This document shows positions 18,433-26,660 of a DNA stretch of 64,000 nt, in pieces (within the stretch, counting starts at the first letter, position 1; each line of letters starts with the position of its first letter). Both the position numbers and the translations under genes were made by a program. This DNA comes from JBIOHP01 sp044449065 (GTDB taxonomy: Bacteria; Bacteroidota; Ignavibacteria; UBA10030; SZUA-254): assembly GCA_044449065.1 (NCBI GenBank), contig JBIOHP010000023.1, forward strand, positions 1 to 64,000, given 5' to 3'. The notes under the pieces were generated by a model. It did no database searches, had not been told where the DNA came from, and saw nothing but the letters and a program-made list of their open reading frames with translations.

Positions 18433-19359
18433 CTATTTTATAAACCGGTGAATTGCTCGATCAGCGTTATCTTGAAATGAAGTATTTTTCAGATCAGTGT
18501 AAAAAGTGCTCTGGTCAACCACGTCCCCTGATAACTTACCCTCTTTACTTGCATAAAAAACGCCACTTTTATATCGCTCATCCGAAATGCCATCTACAAA
18601 GCGTTTTGCGCCTACTTCCAGCTTATGCACCATTCCTCCCATCAATGGGAATACAATAGGCATCATTACATACGTCAACATAAATTTCATTGCTGGGGGA
18701 AGATTATTTGGTGCCTGAGTTCCTTTTGTGTTCCCGGGACTTACAACAACAAATTTGAGGTCAGGATATTTTCTTGCCATTGATAACATCCACATGGTTC
18801 CTACATATTTGACATATCCGTATGATTGCACTGCATCGAACTTATCACCAAAATATGATCCATCAAGAACAGCAGCAAACTCATCTACAGAAGAAGTCTT
18901 CATGGCAACCGGTTTCATTCCGAGCATCTTTACTCCCGGTACAGCTTCCGCACTGGGATATAGTACTGCTTTTTTTAACTTACCACGCTTAATTAATTCC
19001 TCCACTAAGATCACATGACCTAAAATATTCGTAGCAGCTAAGTCATTCATACCGGAAGGCGTAATTTTCGCAGCCGTTTTGCCCACCATTCCCCCTGCAT
19101 TTAAAATTACCGCATCAATAGGTTCTTTTATTTTTTCCACTGCTTTTCTTACGGAATCTGCATCAGCAACATCCCCAATAATAATTTCAAAGATCTTTTT
19201 CCCCGTTTCCGCTTCAAGCTCTTTTTTTGCCGTCTCGGCTTTCGCTTGATTTCTGCATAAAAGAATTACTCTTTTTGTTTCTTTTTTCAATGCTAACTGC
19301 CGGGCAGTCTCTTTCCCAAGCCCAATATTTGCTCCGGTTATTAATATACTTTCGTTCAT
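18433..19359 (-). CDS. Short-chain dehydrogenase/reductase (SDR)
   Basis: 308 residues with a complete classical SDR set: TGANIGLG near residues 8-15 for NAD(P) binding, 'GDVADAD' for the adenine pocket, NAGG near 91-94, the catalytic Ser in 'VLYPSAEA' and YGYVK for Tyr/Lys. It resembles protochlorophyllide-reductase/retinol-dehydrogenase-like SDRs rather than fatty acid reductases. The substrate is unknown. It is the last gene of a MarR - truncated SDR - SDR unit on the minus strand and is probably controlled by that MarR protein. Confidence 0.9.
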   Translation of the reverse strand: MNESILITGANIGLGKETARQLALKKETKRVILLCRNQAKAETAKKELEAETGKKIFEIIIGDVADADSVRKAVEKIKEPIDAVILNAGGMVGKTAAKITPSGMNDLAATNILGHVILVEELIKRGKLKKAVLYPSAEAVPGVKMLGMKPVAMKTSSVDEFAAVLDGSYFGDKFDAVQSYGYVKYVGTMWMLSMARKYPDLKFVVVSPGNTKGTQAPNNLPPAMKFMLTYVMMPIVFPLMGGMVHKLEVGAKRFVDGISDERYKSGVFYASKEGKLSGDVVDQSTFYTDLKNTSFQDNADRAIHRFIK

Positions 19360-19417
19360 ATTTTTATCCTTTAATTGAAGTAATTATATAAGTTAGTGGT
19401 AGCCGCTGTGCCAGTCA

Positions 19418-19585
19418 TTATAATTGAGCCTTCACAGCTTCGTCAAGTTCTTTTTGCCTTCTCCCTGTGATGAACACATAAGCGCCTTCTTCAACAAATA
19501 ATTTTGCGGTGGCTAACGCCATTCCGCTGGTGGCTCCCGTAATTACAGCCACTTTGTTTTGTAGTTTTTTCATTTCTTTCTTCAT
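19418..19585 (-). pseudogene. Truncated SDR gene (N-terminal 55 residues)
   Basis: Reads MKKEMKKLQNKVAVITGATS and then GMALATAKLFVEEG...GRRQKELDEAVKAQL-stop. This is the Rossmann start of a classical SDR with its TGATSG motif, but the gene stops after the second strand and lacks the catalytic residues. The third motif Gly of GxxxGxG is replaced (GATSGMA), another sign of decay. It is 59 bp upstream of the intact SDR gene and 112 bp downstream of marR. Too short to be called by length filters. Confidence 0.8.
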
Positions 19586-19697
19586 TTAGTTAAGTTAAGT
19601 GTTCAATGTAGAGGAGCGTGCTTTAATTATATTTTTACTTCGATAGTGCAATAGTACGAATATCGTAGTTAATAAGCAAATTTTTTTACTTTTATTT

Positions 19698-20135
19698 TTA
19701 AGACACTATTGCGGCAGCAAGTTTACTGATGTGGTCGATCAATGCATCATGCTCTTTCTCGTTGAAGTGGGAAAGGACTTTTTTTGTCATTGCTTTCTTT
19801 CGGGTTAAAAACGTTTTGTAAGATTCCAGACCTTTTTCACCAAGAGCAACTTGCACCACGCGCCTGTCTTCATCAGAGTTATGACGCACCAGGAATTTAT
19901 TTGCAACGAGTTTATCTGCAATACTTGTAAGCGTGCTTAACGGCGCTTTTAGATTATCTGCTATCTCGCTCATTTTGACACTTTTATTGTCTCCTACAAA
20001 GACGATTATCATTAGTTCCTTTTCATTGACATCTCCGCATAACTGACAACAATGCTCCGACTCGTATTTTATTGCACTAGTCAGGCTGAACATGGCAGAA
20101 ATAAACTGTTTCATCTTATCATCCTTCGCTGACAT
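19698..20135 (-). CDS. MarR-family transcriptional regulator
   Basis: 145 residues with the MarR winged helix: 'VKMSEIADNLKAPLSTLTSI' as HTH and 'HNSDEDRRVVQVAL' as the wing with the conserved DxRR. Three cysteines (CCQLC at about 29-33) near the N-terminal dimerisation region could make it redox- or metal-sensitive; that is inference. MarR proteins repress neighbouring genes and release DNA on ligand binding. Its likely targets are itself and the downstream SDR genes. A 20-bp palindrome lies about 50 bp upstream of the start. Confidence 0.9.
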   Translation of the reverse strand: MSAKDDKMKQFISAMFSLTSAIKYESEHCCQLCGDVNEKELMIIVFVGDNKSVKMSEIADNLKAPLSTLTSIADKLVANKFLVRHNSDEDRRVVQVALGEKGLESYKTFLTRKKAMTKKVLSHFNEKEHDALIDHISKLAAAIVS

Positions 20136-20185
20136 GGTAAACTATTTTAATGGTTATTTTTACTCCGTTCAAACAAGAAAATTTA

Positions 20186-20205
20186 GACAAATCTAAGAAT
20201 TTGTC
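20186..20205. promoter_or_regulatory. Candidate MarR operator
   Basis: GACAAAT - CTAAGA - ATTTGTC is a perfect 7-bp inverted repeat of 20 bp total, AT-rich and of MarR-box size, 50 bp upstream of the marR start. Assignment rests on position and symmetry. Confidence 0.5.
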
Positions 20206-20248
20206 CATTCAATCTCAAGGTACGGGTCTCAACCCAGCGGGGATCAAG

Positions 20249-20677
20249 TTAGCCCGTGTCTGGCCAGAAGGGACTTGAATCTCGCTGTCGGTTTTCTTTC
20301 CCCCTTTTCCCAGCTTCCAAGTGTTCCGGGATCGATTCCCAGTTCCTTTGCCAGCCTCCGTAGGCTCAACCCCTTGTGAATCCTATACTGTTTGATCTTC
20401 TCTGCAAGGTCTGTTGCGTTGCCATCTCTCGGGATATAACCGAGAAAGTCGTATATTTTGGTAGGAGAAAGAGTCGTGAGCTCGTTCGGTTCTTCTCCCA
20501 GTTAGTAACCGTTGAGTTGGTTGCGTTGACTCTCAACGCTACATCCTTCTGATGTAGTCTAAGGTCGAGTCGTCGCTGTCTGATGTGATCACCCAAGGTT
20601 TTGAGGTGCTCAGGATAGGCTGGATTGCGCATTTTTCGAGTTCGAAGGGTCAGGTAGCAACAAGGCAACGCAACCAT
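20249..20677 (-). pseudogene. Frameshifted double-HTH XRE-family regulator
   Basis: The first part encodes 'TLGDHIRQRRLDLRLHQKDV' followed by ..VTNWEKNRT, an XRE helix-turn-helix. Near 20445-20455 a missing A in an AAAA run shifts the frame. In the other frame the sequence continues KIYDFLGYIPRDGNATDLAE and then a second XRE HTH, 'GLSLRRLAKELGIDPGTLGS', ending at a TAA at 20249. The parent protein therefore had two XRE domains. The 5' end abuts yifB fragment E. A related C-terminal HTH fragment is at 29555-29743. Confidence 0.75.
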
Positions 20678-20891
20678 GCCCCTGCGGCTACTTCACCGAT
20701 CCGTTGAAGGAATGCTCCTGCAACCAGATGCAAGTCCAGAAATACATGGCGAAGATTTCCGGACCCCTCCTCGACCGTATCGACCTGCACATTGAAGTCC
20801 CTGCTGTAAAATACAACGAGCTTGCCAGCAAAGCGCCGGGGGAACTATCATCCTCCGTTCGCTCGCGGGTTGTAACAACACGACAAATTCA
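20674..20891 (+). pseudogene. yifB internal fragment E
   Basis: 218 bp colinear with yifB 15353-15570 with no indels, at high nucleotide identity, covering the CPCGYF...CSC segment through RSRVVTTRQI. Both ends are abrupt: XRE remnant on the left, Smr-gene start on the right. Unlike the tail copies it lacks the 3' end. The closer match suggests a more recent duplication or gene conversion with resident yifB. Confidence 0.9.
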
Positions 20892-20911
20892 TCATCACTG
20901 AACCCTCCCCC

Positions 20912-20965
20912 ATGTCCCCCTCGCAAGATATAATCTTAACCATTGATATCGCTCATCCTCCTTTG
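20912..20965 (+). pseudogene. Start of an Smr-domain gene (5' fragment)
   Basis: Eighteen codons MSPSQDIILTIDIAHPPL match the start of the intact Smr gene at 25836 (MSPPQNIILTIDIAHPPL). The frame then runs into the palindromic double-hairpin repeat. The matching 3' end (NEGITFLWVK-stop) is at 24886-24918, so this gene copy seems split by the intervening 3.9 kb. Confidence 0.8.
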
Positions 20966-20970
20966 TGGTT

Positions 20971-21041
20971 CTGTCGTGTGTTTCGATCCGACAGCAGGAA
21001 GCTATTCCAGCATACGTCAGGTCGCAAGACCTGACGGCACG
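20971..21041. repeat. Double-hairpin repeat, copy 1
   Basis: A degenerate first hairpin (CTGTCGTGTGTTTCGATCCGACAG) and the spacer AGCAGGAAGCTATTCCAGCA precede a clean second hairpin, CGTCAGGTCGCAAGACCTGACG. The order and spacer match copy 2 at 24168-24238 in the same orientation. Resembles REP/BIME-like intergenic elements. Confidence 0.75.
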
Positions 21042-21212
21042 GGGAAGTATCACTTAGCACAGGATAGATATTGTTTAGGATTTGAAGAAATTTGGATATT
21101 TTTTACCCTTGGGTTGACATACCCCATTTGCGACAGCGGTTAATTTTTCATACATTGGTGTTAGTTTTCATCACCATAAAAAACAATCACACAATTTTCC
21201 CGGAGTAACACT

Positions 21213-24077
21213 ATGCGTTTACTTATTTTGTTTCTCGTTGTCGTCTCCTTAGTATTCACGGCAAATGCCCAAAATACACCGGAGTTTAAAATTCCGTACG
21301 AAATGTATAAACTTTCGAACGGAATGACCGTGCTTCTTCACGTGGATAAATCTAATCCTATCGCCGCAGTCTATGTTGTCTACCATGTTGGATCAGCACG
21401 GGAAGAAAAAGGACACACCGGATTTGCCCATCTTTTCGAACATCTGCGTTTCAATGAATCCCAGGATATTCCTCAGGGGATGTGGTTTAAAAAACTCCAG
21501 ACCGCGGGCGCATCGAACATCAATGGTTCGACGAATAACGACCGGACGAACTATTTTGAAGTCATTCCGAAGAATGCCGTTGAGCTTGCCCTCTGGATGG
21601 AATCTGATCGGATGGGTTTCCTCCTGAGCAAATTCACTCCGGAAACATTTACGACACAACAAAACGTCGTCCAGAATGAAAAACGACAAGGTGAAAATAA
21701 CCCCTTTTCTCAATCGGGTTACATTGTGGATAAATTGATGTACCCTGATAACCATCCCTACAATTGGCAGGTTATCGGATCCATGGAAGATCTCTCAAAT
21801 GCGTCGATTCAGGACGCCATCAAGTTTCATAATAAGTACTATGGACCAAGCAATGCGACACTGGTGGTTGCGGGCGATATTGATCCTGCGCAGGTGAAAC
21901 AATGGATCGAGAAATATTTTGCAGAGATACCATCGTTCCCGGCGCCTCCATCCATGCAAAAAATGCCCGTCGTATTGAACGAATCAAAGCGAGCGATGTA
22001 CGAAGATAATCTGGCGAATGCTCCGCAGTTGACAATCACCTTCCCCACCGTGGAAGACTATAATAAGGATTCCTATGCGCTTACATTCCTTGCCCGTATT
22101 CTAGCCGGAACGAAGAAATCTCCTTTGTATAAAGTGCTCGTGGAAGAAAAGAAACTTGCTCCCTCAGGAATCGGAGGCGGTGGTTTCGGACGCGGCGGGG
22201 GTGGCGGCGGCGGCGCTTCAGTCACTGCCTCCCAAAATGGAGGAGAGATTGCCGGAACGTTTCAGGTAACTATCCGCGCATTTCCTGATGTCAAACTGAG
22301 CGATGTTGAAGCAGCCATCAATGAAGCCCTTGCAAGGTTTGAGAAGGAAGGTTTTACAGATCAGGATGTTGAACGTCAGAAGGCAGGGCTCGAATTCAGA
22401 TTTTATAATTCCATATCGAGCGTTCTCGGCAAAGCAACGCGCCTTTCCGATTATCTTATCTTTACCGGTTCACCTGATTACATGGCAACCGATTTGCAGA
22501 ACAGTATGAAGGTGACAAAGGAGGATGTCTGGAGAGTGTACAACCAATACATCAAGGGAAAGCATTTTGTGATGAACAGTATGGTTCCGAAGGGTAAAAC
22601 GGACCTGGCGGCAGCGAGTTCCACTGCATTCCTTGTTCCGGAAGAATCAATCGATAAGCAAGGAACAAAAAAGAAGGATGTGGGAGATTATAAACCACAG
22701 CCCATCGCTTCAAAAATCGATCGCACGAAGGAACCGGTCCCGGGCGCAGACCCATCAGTCCAGGTTCCCTCTATGTGGAAAGAGAAAACGGCAAATGAGA
22801 TACCGGTTTACGGAATTGTATACAATGAACTTCCTATTGCTCAATTTTCCATAATACTGAAAGGCGGTATGATCCTCGATTTGCCGGACAAGATAGGAAC
22901 GGCTTACCTTACTGCTCGTCTGATGAATGAAGGGACGAGGTCGAAAACCCCGATTGAACTGAGGGAAGCGATAGATGATCTGGGTGCAAACATCTCTATA
23001 TCCGCCAATGAAGAAGCCACAACATTGACCGGTAGCTGTCTCGCCGGCAAATTGAGCGAAACTATGGCGATTGCGAAGGAGATACTGTTGGAACCGCGAT
23101 GGGATGAGAAAGAATTCGGTCTGGCAAAAACCCAGACCATTGAACAACTCAAACGGTCCGAGCGGCAGCCAACAACGATTTCCTCGAGAGTTTTTGACAA
23201 GTTGGTCTATGGTCAGGGTTGCATCCTTGCCAATTCAGCGATGGGTACGCAGAAGAGTATTGAGACAATCACTCTGGATGATCTAAAAGCGTACTATGCC
23301 GCAGCTTATTCTCCAACTGTTGCAAAAGTTATTGTCCTGGGCGATATCAGCAAGGAAAAGGCGATGCAGCTTGTTGGAACATTCTCTACCTGGACGGGAC
23401 AAAGTGTCAAATTCCCTGATGTGAAGATCACCAGTTTGACGAAACCGGGAGTGTACTTTGTTGATGTTCCCAATGCCCGTCAGTCGGTAGTTGCTGCCGG
23501 TCATCTCGGGCTACCGTACACAGACCCGGATTACTACAAGACGATTGTGATGAATCATAAACTTGGCGGTGATTTCTCCGGTATTCTGAATATGATCCTG
23601 CGCGAATCAAAATCGTTCACCTATGGTGCGCGCTCGTCGTTCAGCGGAACGGAATACCCGGGGAGTTTCAAGGCAACCACACAGGTGCAGAGCAACGCAA
23701 CTTTTGAAACTTGTCAGATTATCAAAGATGAAGTGGCGAACTACCGGAATGGTATCTCAGAAGATGATCTCAATCAGGTGAAGTCAGTTTTGACCAAGAG
23801 CAATGCCGGACGCTTTGAAACACTTCAGCAACTGAGCGCTATGCTGCTGCCAATCGTTCTCTATGGCGTGCCCGATGACTATGTGCTCCAAAATGAAACA
23901 ATTGTAAAGAACATGACGACTCTGGAAGAGAAAGCCCTTGCTCAGAAATATTTGAAGATGGATGCAATGGTCTATCTTGTTGTGGGAGATAAAGAAACCC
24001 AGTTTGCAAAATTGAAAGAGCTTGGATTCGGTGATCCTATCTTGCTCGATAAAGACGCAAATCCGGTCGTGAACTAG
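21213..24077 (+). CDS. M16-family zinc metallopeptidase (two-domain), exported
   Basis: 954 residues. Signal peptide MRLLILFLVVVSLVFTANAQ. The N-terminal M16 domain holds the inverted zinc motif H73-L-F-E76-H77 and a likely third ligand Glu156 in 'VVQNEKRQ'; a second M16-like half (from about residue 520) lacks the motif, as in pitrilysin-type pairs. A Gly-rich loop (GGGGFGRGGGGGGG, about residues 325-340) is unusual. It probably degrades peptides in the periplasm. GGAG before the ATG supports the start. The gene is flanked by direct copies of the double-hairpin repeat and followed by a terminator, so it looks like an inserted cargo. Confidence 0.95.
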   Translation: MRLLILFLVVVSLVFTANAQNTPEFKIPYEMYKLSNGMTVLLHVDKSNPIAAVYVVYHVGSAREEKGHTGFAHLFEHLRFNESQDIPQGMWFKKLQTAGASNINGSTNNDRTNYFEVIPKNAVELALWMESDRMGFLLSKFTPETFTTQQNVVQNEKRQGENNPFSQSGYIVDKLMYPDNHPYNWQVIGSMEDLSNASIQDAIKFHNKYYGPSNATLVVAGDIDPAQVKQWIEKYFAEIPSFPAPPSMQKMPVVLNESKRAMYEDNLANAPQLTITFPTVEDYNKDSYALTFLARILAGTKKSPLYKVLVEEKKLAPSGIGGGGFGRGGGGGGGASVTASQNGGEIAGTFQVTIRAFPDVKLSDVEAAINEALARFEKEGFTDQDVERQKAGLEFRFYNSISSVLGKATRLSDYLIFTGSPDYMATDLQNSMKVTKEDVWRVYNQYIKGKHFVMNSMVPKGKTDLAAASSTAFLVPEESIDKQGTKKKDVGDYKPQPIASKIDRTKEPVPGADPSVQVPSMWKEKTANEIPVYGIVYNELPIAQFSIILKGGMILDLPDKIGTAYLTARLMNEGTRSKTPIELREAIDDLGANISISANEEATTLTGSCLAGKLSETMAIAKEILLEPRWDEKEFGLAKTQTIEQLKRSERQPTTISSRVFDKLVYGQGCILANSAMGTQKSIETITLDDLKAYYAAAYSPTVAKVIVLGDISKEKAMQLVGTFSTWTGQSVKFPDVKITSLTKPGVYFVDVPNARQSVVAAGHLGLPYTDPDYYKTIVMNHKLGGDFSGILNMILRESKSFTYGARSSFSGTEYPGSFKATTQVQSNATFETCQIIKDEVANYRNGISEDDLNQVKSVLTKSNAGRFETLQQLSAMLLPIVLYGVPDDYVLQNETIVKNMTTLEEKALAQKYLKMDAMVYLVVGDKETQFAKLKELGFGDPILLDKDANPVVN

Positions 24078-24098
24078 AGAACCGCATCTGATATCTAG

Positions 24099-24128
24099 GT
24101 AAACGCCCCTCTTGTCAGAGGCGTTTAC
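24099..24128 (+). terminator. Terminator-like hairpin after the M16 gene
   Basis: GTAAACGCCCCTC (24099 onward) pairs with GAGGCGTTTAC (ending 24128), a stem of about 11 bp with a small bulge, 22 bp after the M16 stop. The T run after it is short. Confidence 0.65.
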
Positions 24129-24167
24129 ATTTCAGAACATGTTGATGAAACATAAACGCATTTCGGC

Positions 24168-24238
24168 GCTGTCGGGTCTTTCAACCCGACAGCAGGAAGC
24201 TAATCCATCATACGTCAGGTAGCAAGACCTGACAGCAC
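24168..24238. repeat. Double-hairpin repeat, copy 2
   Basis: GCTGTCGGGTC-TTTCAA-CCCGACAGC forms one hairpin and GTCAGGT-AGCA-AGACCTGAC the other, joined by AGGAAGCTAATCCATCATAC. It is the best-preserved copy of the three. Confidence 0.8.
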
Positions 24239-24257
24239 AAAAATTTTTATATTTTAT

Positions 24258-24686
24258 ATGAACGTACAAGAACAAATCAAAAAGTATATTACCAGTCAAC
24301 CGGAACCAAAACGTAGCGACATGCGAAAGTTGCACCTGCTTACACTTCAAGTGTTACCGGCATGTAAATTATGGTTCTTCGATGGTAAAAACAGCAAAAA
24401 TAAAACTATTAGTAACCCTACTATAGGATATGGATTTCACACAATAAAATATGCTAATGGAACAACTAAAGAGTTTTTTCAAATTGGCATGAGCGCAAAC
24501 AAAACCGGAATTTCTGTCTATATCCTTGGCATCAAAGATAAGACATACTTTGCTAAAACGTTTGGAAAAAAACTGGGCAAGGCGAGCGTGACCGGGTATT
24601 GCATTAGGTTCAAAACTCTAAAAGATATAAACATTGATATACTTAAAGCAGCAATACGATATGGGGTTGAGGCGACAGCAAACTGA
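24258..24686 (+). CDS. DUF1801 (YdhG-like) domain protein
   Basis: 142 residues. The N-terminal 'QEQIKKYITSQPEPKRSDMR' and the central 'KLWFFDGKNS...IGYGFHTIKYANG' follow the DUF1801 pattern, small soluble proteins related to the frataxin-like YdhG/YjbR folds. The biochemical role of the family is not established. It lies between double-hairpin copies 2 and 3 and is probably monocistronic. The start ATG follows an AT-rich leader without a clear ribosome site. Confidence 0.8.
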   Translation: MNVQEQIKKYITSQPEPKRSDMRKLHLLTLQVLPACKLWFFDGKNSKNKTISNPTIGYGFHTIKYANGTTKEFFQIGMSANKTGISVYILGIKDKTYFAKTFGKKLGKASVTGYCIRFKTLKDINIDILKAAIRYGVEATAN

Positions 24687-24791
24687 CTTTCAAGCGGTAT
24701 TTATCTCTATCGACTGGATGCTACTTTGATGGGCAATCCCAAATAAACCTTTTCAAAGGGGATGAAGATGATTTTGGTAAGAAAGTGTTCG

Positions 24792-24883
24792 GTGCTCTCG
24801 GGTCTTCCGACCCGACAAGCAAACGCTCCGTGAGAATGGAACAAGATTCAAGGTACATCAGGTCGAAAGACCTGACGACACGG
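24792..24883. repeat. Double-hairpin repeat, copy 3 (longer spacer)
   Basis: CTCGGGTC-TTCC-GACCCGA(CA) and CATCAGGTC-GAAA-GACCTGA(CG) hairpins separated by a longer spacer than in copies 1 and 2. Directly followed by the 3' end of a split Smr gene. Confidence 0.7.
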
Positions 24884-24885
24884 AA

Positions 24886-24918
24886 AACGAAGGAATAACT
24901 TTTCTGTGGGTCAAGTAA
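24886..24918 (+). pseudogene. End of an Smr-domain gene (3' fragment)
   Basis: Eleven codons NEGITFLWVK-stop equal the end of the intact Smr gene (NEGITMVWVK-stop). The sequence after the stop (CGCAATACCGCA, then GTCATCACGAG) also parallels what follows the intact gene (CGCAATCCCGCA, then GTCATCACGAG), so a whole block was duplicated. Confidence 0.8.
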
Positions 24919-24951
24919 ACACGATTGCCGTCATCGCAATACCGCACAGTC

Positions 24952-25068
24952 GTCATCACGAGTTCCGCAACAGCGGGACGTCGTGATCTCCTCACTACCA
25001 CTCTATTTTGCTTTGGCGAAAGTAGGGGTAAGGAGATTGCGACTCCCGCCAAAAAGACTGCTGACAGG
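24952..25068. repeat. GTCATCACGA-type palindromic repeat, copy 2
   Basis: Starts GTCATCACGAGTTCCGC, has CGTCGTGATCTCCTCAC and GTAAGGAGATTGCGACTCCC landmarks, and ends in CCCGCCAAAAAGACTGCTGACAGG, directly joined to a yifB tail. This copy shows the complete left part plus the junction segment that appears alone in yifB copies C and I. Confidence 0.75.
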
Positions 25069-25070
25069 TT

Positions 25071-25118
25071 AGCGAAGCGATATCCCCTCACAGGCGGATT
25101 CTATCGCAACTTGTGTAA
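25071..25118 (+). pseudogene. yifB 3'-end copy F (diverged)
   Basis: AGCGAAGCGATA followed by GGATTCTATCGCAACTTGTGTA matches the yifB tail with many changes and no intact reading frame. Recognised mainly by the shared junction and the position directly after the palindromic repeat. Confidence 0.55.
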
Positions 25119-25216
25119 ACAGTGTTTCTACGATAGATTGGCATTATTTGAATCAAATGACGATATTACGAATTATTATAAGGTTAATCGGAAATTTTGA
25201 ACCGAAATAATTTATA

Positions 25217-25531
25217 ATGACGCTTGAAAAAGTCCATGCGGCAGCGCTTAATAAAGTTTTGTTTCTCCCCCATGCGGTAGAGCAAATGTCGCGCATCGAT
25301 CGGATGATTTCCACAGATGACATCAGACAAGTGATATTCCATGGGGAAATAATCGAAGATTATCCGGAAGATAAACGAGGTCATAGCTGCTTGATGTTTG
25401 GGAAAGATCACGACGGAAATCCGGTTCATGTCGTATGCACACCCCGGAAAGATTTTCTTGTGATAATTACTGCATATAGGCCAAGCGCAAACGAATGGAA
25501 ACAGGGATTTAAAGAAAGGAAGAAAAAATGA
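25217..25531 (+). CDS. DUF4258 protein (toxin-like)
   Basis: 104 residues with the DUF4258 layout: 'LPHAVEQMSRIDRMISTDDI' (His followed by a helix), 'IIEDYPEDKRGHSCLMFG' and 'VHVVCTPRKDFLVIITAYRP'. The fold is of the BrnT/RelE-like RNase toxin group. It overlaps the YgiT-type gene by four bases (ATGA), and DUF4258-YgiT pairs are recurrent toxin-antitoxin-like modules. Activity here is inferred from that pairing. Confidence 0.85.
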   Translation: MTLEKVHAAALNKVLFLPHAVEQMSRIDRMISTDDIRQVIFHGEIIEDYPEDKRGHSCLMFGKDHDGNPVHVVCTPRKDFLVIITAYRPSANEWKQGFKERKKK

Positions 25532-25740
25532 AATGTGTATCATGTCAGGGCACGATGAAGAGATCGAGCGCTCCCTTCCACATCGACCGTAAGGGATATC
25601 ACCTTCAGTTAGATTCGGTGCCGGCTTGGGTGTGCGCGCAGTGCGGTGAGGTATATTTTGAGGAAAAAGAAGTCGGCGATATACAAAAAGTGATTCGCTC
25701 CATCGATAAACAGGCCCCATCCATTGCGAGGTCGGCCTGA
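25528..25740 (+). CDS. YgiT-type zinc-finger protein (antitoxin-like)
   Basis: 70 residues with two CxxC pairs (CVSC at 3-6 and CAQC at 36-39) forming the MqsA/YgiT N-terminal zinc finger. The DNA-binding HTH half of full-length MqsA is absent; instead a short helix 'VGDIQKVIRSIDKQ' ends the protein. It likely neutralises the DUF4258 protein encoded immediately upstream. The start overlaps the upstream stop. Confidence 0.85.
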   Translation: MKCVSCQGTMKRSSAPFHIDRKGYHLQLDSVPAWVCAQCGEVYFEEKEVGDIQKVIRSIDKQAPSIARSA

Positions 25741-25835
25741 GACCGAAATAGAATTTGGAAAGGGAGGTATCGGTAAAGCGAGATCTGTCACAAAATAAAA
25801 TACCGGCCCACCCTTCACCTAAGCCACACTCCCTC

Positions 25836-26186
25836 ATGTCCCCACCTCAAAACATTATCTTAACCATCGATATTGCGCATCCTCCTCTACGCCCCGAAGA
25901 TGCGGAGATGGAACTTGAACGGGGATTGCGTACTATCGAATCATCAGAAAACCTCCGGGTGCTGAAAATCATTCATGGCTACGGCAGCGGCGGTACGGGC
26001 GGAACGTTAAAGACGCTGGCTCAAAATTGGGCATTCCGTAAACAAAAACGTTGCCGGGCTATTTATGATGGCGCCTCGCTCAACCCCTTTTCCAAAGATA
26101 TACAAAAGTTGATGGTTGAATGCGGCTTATCGGTCAATGAGATCGGCGGCAATAACGAAGGAATAACAATGGTGTGGGTAAAGTGA
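25836..26186 (+). CDS. Smr-domain protein
   Basis: 116 residues from the ATG at 25836. An upstream in-frame ATG at 25755 exists, but similarity to the split copy at 20912 begins at 25836, so I prefer that start. The Smr core is visible: a DIAHPPLRPEDAEMEL segment in place of the usual DLHG, and 'LKIIHGYGSGGTGGTLKTLA' as the HGxGxG motif. Smr domains are nucleases or nucleic-acid binders related to the MutS2 C-terminus. Three partial copies (20912, 24886, 30512) lie nearby. Confidence 0.85.
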   Translation: MSPPQNIILTIDIAHPPLRPEDAEMELERGLRTIESSENLRVLKIIHGYGSGGTGGTLKTLAQNWAFRKQKRCRAIYDGASLNPFSKDIQKLMVECGLSVNEIGGNNEGITMVWVK

Positions 26187-26218
26187 AGCGATTGGGGTCT
26201 TCGCAATCCCGCAAAGTT

Positions 26219-26645
26219 GTCATCACGAGTTCCGCAGCAGCGGAACGTCGTGATCTCCTCACCACCGCGCTAATGATCATCTGATAAATACAATATGGAA
26301 ATGTCTTTAGCGTATATATCATAACCAATAATTACCATACTGTATTATATACCGGAGTAACCAACAATTTTGCTCGACGAATTTATGAGCATAAAGAAAG
26401 CCTCCTTGAGGGATTTACAAAACGGTATAATCTTAACAAACTCGTATATTATGAAGCAGGAGGTAGTGCGATTGGCGCAATTGACTGGGAAAAGCAAATA
26501 AAGAAAATGTCCAGAGAAAGAAAAAAGAAACTTATCTCTGAGATGAATCCACATTGGAATGATTTGTATGACCAGTTGGTATAACTATGGCGAGATTAGT
26601 ATGAAGGAGATTGCTACTCCCGACCGCTGTCGGGATCGCAATGAC
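26219..26645 (+). mobile_element. GTCATCACGA palindromic element enclosing a GIY-YIG gene
   Basis: The left half 26219-26275 (GTCATCACGAGTTCCGC...CGTGATCTCCTCACCAC) and the right half 26606-26645 (GGAGATTGC...GTCGGGATCGCAATGAC) correspond to the two halves of the short repeat at 18038-18169. Here the loop between the landmarks is about 330 bp longer and contains a GIY-YIG reading frame. This looks like a longer, coding version of the same element, with the short copies as internally deleted derivatives. Mobility is inferred. Confidence 0.6.
26295..26584 (+). pseudogene. GIY-YIG endonuclease gene with an early frameshift
   Basis: After ATG (26295 or 26301) the sequence reads MSLAYI, then needs a 2-base correction in the TATATAT run at about 26313-26320 to continue as ITNNYHTVLYTGVTNNFARR, then IYEHKESLLEGFTKRYNLNK and AIDWEKQIKK..NPHWNDLYDQLV-stop. 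This is a complete single-domain GIY-YIG nuclease with VLYTGVTN, the conserved Arg and His, and the catalytic-region Glu-containing LVYYE. The dinucleotide-run slip could be decay, a reversible switch or an assembly error. Confidence 0.8.
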
Positions 26646-26660
26646 GGTCGGCGGGCAGGC

